A DNA stretch of 15,047 bases from Methanobrevibacter sp. (GTDB lineage: Archaea > Methanobacteriota > Methanobacteria > Methanobacteriales > Methanobacteriaceae): assembly GCA_016838945.1 (NCBI GenBank), contig JADLKP010000033.1, positions 1-15,047 of the forward strand. The letters run 5' to 3'. This document shows positions 12,601 through 15,047 of the stretch, piece after piece. The first letter of the stretch is position 1; each line of letters starts with the position of its first letter. A program made the position numbers and the translations under genes. The notes beneath the pieces were generated by a model. The model was not told where the DNA came from, did no database searches, and saw only the letters and a program-made list of their open reading frames with translations.

Positions 12601-13923
12601 TTAACGACCGATTTGATACAATTCAAACCCTTGCTTTTCAATCCTCTTATCATAAATATTTCTTCCATCGAAAATGACCTTATTTTTTAGTTTTTGGGAC
12701 AATCTCTCAAAATCAGGGTTTCTGAACTCTTTCCATTCAGTGATTAGAATCAATGCATCACAATCATTCAATGCATCATAACGGCTATCAAAGAATTCGA
12801 TTGAATCCAAATATTCATCACCCATTGCCTTTTTAAATTCATCAATGGCTTCCTGATCATAGACTTTTAACTTAGCTCCCATATTTATAAGGCCCTTTGC
12901 AACCACCAAAGATGGGGCCTCCCTTACATCATCAGTACCTGGCTTGAATGAAAGCCCCCAAATACAGAAGGAAAGACCGGACAAATCTTCTCCAAACCTA
13001 TCTGCAACCTTTTTTATCAAAACTCTTTTTTGAGTATAGTTGACTGATTCAACTTGAGACAATAACTCAGGTGTGTATCCATTAGATTCAGCGGTATTTA
13101 TCAATGCCTGAACGTCCTTAGGGAAACAGCTACCCCCATATCCACATCCTGCATAGATGAAATCAAATCCGATTCTTTTATCTGATCCAATACCCGCCCT
13201 AACATTTTTAATGTCTGCTCCTGTAACCTCACAGATATTTGCAACTTCATTCATGAATGAAATCTTTGTGGCAAGCATTGCATTTGCAACATATTTTGTC
13301 ATTTCTGAACTTTTTATATCCATAAATAAAAATCTGTCATGATTTAATACAAAAGTAGAGTATAAATCCTTTAATACATCAAATACCTCTTCCTTTTCAG
13401 CACCTATAACTACCCTATCAGGATGAAGACAGTCCTCAATAGCATGACCTTCCTTTAAAAACTCAGGATTAGATGCAATATCTATATTTACAGAAGAGCT
13501 ATTTTCATTTAAAATATTTTCAATATGTTCCTTTACCTTAAATCCAGTGCCTACAGGAACTGTGGATTTGATTACAACAAGAGAATCTTTAGTAATGTTG
13601 TTTGCAATATCTGAAGCTGCAGAAAATATATAATCCAAATTAGCACTACCATCTTCAGACATAGGGGTTCCAACGGCTATAAAGATGATGTTGGTTTTAT
13701 CCAAAGCCTCTTTGATATCAGTTGTAAAATGAAGATCACCTTTTCTTTGACTATCCTTAACTAATGTCTCCAGGTTCGGTTCAAAAATAGGCAATACATT
13801 ATTTTTTAAACCTTCTATCTTTTCTTCATCGATATCTACACAATAGACATCATTACCCATTTTTGCAAAACAGGCCCCTGTTACAAGACCTACATAACCA
13901 GTGCCGATTACAGTAATATTCAT
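12601..13923 (-). CDS. UDP-glucose 6-dehydrogenase family enzyme
   Basis: Oxidises a nucleotide sugar twice with NAD to the uronic acid, giving a precursor for surface polysaccharide or glycoprotein sugars. The protein is 440 residues, the usual family length. The N-terminal Rossmann motif is GTGYVG (7-12) with an acidic turn CVDID (28-32). Further landmarks are GTPMSEDG (85-92), STVPVGT (120-126), NPEFLKEG (152-159), MTKYVANAMLATK (208-220) and the catalytic-cysteine motif GYGGSCFPKD (261-270, Cys266). The C-terminal NAD/UDP domain has GLSFKPGTDDVREAPS. The closest fit is UDP-glucose dehydrogenase (Ugd/TuaD), but UDP-ManNAc or GDP-mannose dehydrogenases share these motifs, so the sugar is not certain. 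The ATG start has GGAGTG five bases upstream. It lies 49 bases after hisG with no terminator between, so the two may share a transcript. Confidence 0.92.
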   Translation of the reverse strand: MNITVIGTGYVGLVTGACFAKMGNDVYCVDIDEEKIEGLKNNVLPIFEPNLETLVKDSQRKGDLHFTTDIKEALDKTNIIFIAVGTPMSEDGSANLDYIFSAASDIANNITKDSLVVIKSTVPVGTGFKVKEHIENILNENSSSVNIDIASNPEFLKEGHAIEDCLHPDRVVIGAEKEEVFDVLKDLYSTFVLNHDRFLFMDIKSSEMTKYVANAMLATKISFMNEVANICEVTGADIKNVRAGIGSDKRIGFDFIYAGCGYGGSCFPKDVQALINTAESNGYTPELLSQVESVNYTQKRVLIKKVADRFGEDLSGLSFCIWGLSFKPGTDDVREAPSLVVAKGLINMGAKLKVYDQEAIDEFKKAMGDEYLDSIEFFDSRYDALNDCDALILITEWKEFRNPDFERLSQKLKNKVIFDGRNIYDKRIEKQGFELYQIGR

Positions 13924-13972
13924 TATAACACTCCAATAAACTAAAATTTCATCTAAACAAATTCAAATTTTT

Positions 13973-14959
13973 TTATATCACATATTGCTTTACGTCACTT
14001 CTGATAACAGAAGAAGCACCTAATGCTTTTATTCCATCCAACATTTCAGGAAAATGGTCCTTAGGAATCAATACATTGATTTGAGAAAAGCTTGAACCTT
14101 CATTGACTGTAGGCTCTGCACTGCAGAACTTATTTTCAACCAAATAATTACAGACCTTTTCTACAGAATCAATATCGATGTTGAATTTCACATCGAAGTA
14201 TTTTCTTGCAGTTACAGCACCCAATAGCTGTTCATAAATCATATTTGCCTTTTCCATCTTTTCATCGTCACAGCTTATGCCAGCATACAAACCTGCAGAT
14301 GAATGCAAAATAGTCTCAAGCTCTTTAAGACCTGCTTTTTTAAGGCTGCTTCCAGTTTGGGTGTTATCAACAATCAAATCTGCACCTTTTGCAATATAAA
14401 CCTCTGTTGCACCATCTGAGTTGATTACCTGAACCTGCTTATTGTCTCCATCACGAAGTCCTCTAACTTGAACATATGGGACAGCATCTCCCCAAATTTC
14501 CTGATAGACCTCATTTTCCATAATATGTTGCCTGGTTAAATTAGGATATTCAGTGAAACATAAAATTGGCTTATCCCTATCCTTATTTGCTCTAAAGAAT
14601 TCGGATAAGTCATTATAAGGAGATTCCTTAGGTACAGCAACAATCAAACGGGTTTGTCCATAGTTCAAATCTCCAATCTTTACAATATCATTGTCACTTA
14701 AAACTGACTCTTCCTTAACCCAATCTTCTCCAACAATAGCTATATCCACCATTCCCCTGTTCAATTCAACAGGAGTACTTTGTGGACGGGTCAAGTAAGC
14801 TATAATTTCATCATCATTTAAAATATCGATTTCATAGGATTCGTTTCCAGGTTCGTATCCTCTTACCTCATAACCTGCATCTACAAATAATTGATAAGTG
14901 TTTCCTCTATTTACATTATTTAAGCTTCCTTTTGGAAGTCCTATTGTTATTTCTGCCAT
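13973..14959 (-). CDS. hisG: ATP phosphoribosyltransferase, long form
   Basis: Joins ATP and PRPP to phosphoribosyl-ATP, the first and feedback-controlled step of histidine synthesis. The protein is 328 residues, somewhat longer than the roughly 290-300 usual for the long form. The N-terminus is ITIGLPKGSLNN (4-15) with RPQSTPVELNRGMVDIAIVG (58-77) and YGQTRLIVAVP (100-110). The PRPP loop is recognisable from EVYIAKGADLIVD (186-198) to TGSSL (202-206). Residues about 248-326 are the regulatory ferredoxin-like HisG_C domain (TARKYFDVKFNI...INVLIPKDHFPEMLDGIKALGAS), which marks the long form that needs no HisZ and is inhibited by histidine. The ATG start has TTGAT three bases upstream, the spacing used by several genes here. 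No other his gene is in the window. Confidence 0.94.
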   Translation of the reverse strand: MAEITIGLPKGSLNNVNRGNTYQLFVDAGYEVRGYEPGNESYEIDILNDDEIIAYLTRPQSTPVELNRGMVDIAIVGEDWVKEESVLSDNDIVKIGDLNYGQTRLIVAVPKESPYNDLSEFFRANKDRDKPILCFTEYPNLTRQHIMENEVYQEIWGDAVPYVQVRGLRDGDNKQVQVINSDGATEVYIAKGADLIVDNTQTGSSLKKAGLKELETILHSSAGLYAGISCDDEKMEKANMIYEQLLGAVTARKYFDVKFNIDIDSVEKVCNYLVENKFCSAEPTVNEGSSFSQINVLIPKDHFPEMLDGIKALGASSVIRSDVKQYVI

Positions 14960-15010
14960 AATATCAACTAAAAATAATTTTTTTACTAATAAATCAATAT
15001 TGAATTTATT

Positions 15011-15026
15011 TTTATAAATATATAAA
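15011..15026 (-). promoter_or_regulatory. TATA box of hisG
   Basis: The minus strand reads TTTATATATTTATAAA about 52-67 bases before the start codon. This predicts a transcript start near 14985-14990 and a leader of about 25-30 bases. Confidence 0.5.
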
Positions 15027-15047
15027 ATTAATTAATAAAATCATATG

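Overview
The window comes from a low-GC methanogenic archaeon, most likely Methanobrevibacter or a close relative in Methanobacteriales. The evidence is an archaeal deoxyhypusine synthase, a short archaeal-type OMP decarboxylase whose active-site residues line up with the Methanothermobacter enzyme, a huge secreted beta-helix adhesin-like protein with a C-terminal membrane anchor, DUF2149/ExbB-type genes, TATA-box promoters (TTTATATA) and Shine-Dalgarno sequences of the GGAGGTGAT series. I see no rRNA, tRNA, CRISPR array, insertion sequence or prophage.

Layout. 1-4104: a 1308-residue adhesin-like protein on the minus strand, with a hairpin terminator and a clear promoter/RBS. 4360-6216: a three-gene minus-strand operon transcribed in the order DUF2149 small membrane protein, seven-helix membrane protein (DUF2162-like), MotA/TolQ/ExbB channel. 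The DUF2149 protein has an ExbD-like helix with an aspartate at residue 25, so this looks like an ExbB/ExbD-type ion-driven motor in an organism without an outer membrane. 6397-7521: a CDP-glycerol glycerophosphotransferase family protein. 7776-9099: plus-strand pyrF followed by a small polytopic membrane protein of unknown role. 9105-9913: a RHH antitoxin/PIN toxin pair (VapBC type) converging on that membrane protein with only 5 bases between the two stop codons. 10190-11125: deoxyhypusine synthase. 11320-12243: a winged-helix regulator with two CBS domains. 12601-13923: a UDP-glucose 6-dehydrogenase family enzyme. 13973-14959: ATP phosphoribosyltransferase (hisG).

The genes fall into three themes. 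Cell envelope: adhesin, ExbB/D-like module, polyol-phosphate polymer transferase and nucleotide-sugar dehydrogenase. Core biosynthesis: pyrimidine, histidine and hypusine. Accessory/regulatory: toxin-antitoxin and CBS regulator. Several starts were moved inward from the longest reading frame because GTGAT or GGTG motifs sit a few bases before an internal ATG.

The least ordinary parts are the ExbB/D-like module beside the giant adhesin, and three separate AT-rich tandem arrays upstream of pyrF, the membrane protein gene and dys. Their periods are about 11-12, 20 and 21 bases, close to one or two DNA helical turns. A GGTAAA-N4-TTTACC palindrome lies just upstream of the CBS regulator. No single undescribed system is proven here; the ExbB/D-like module is the best candidate.
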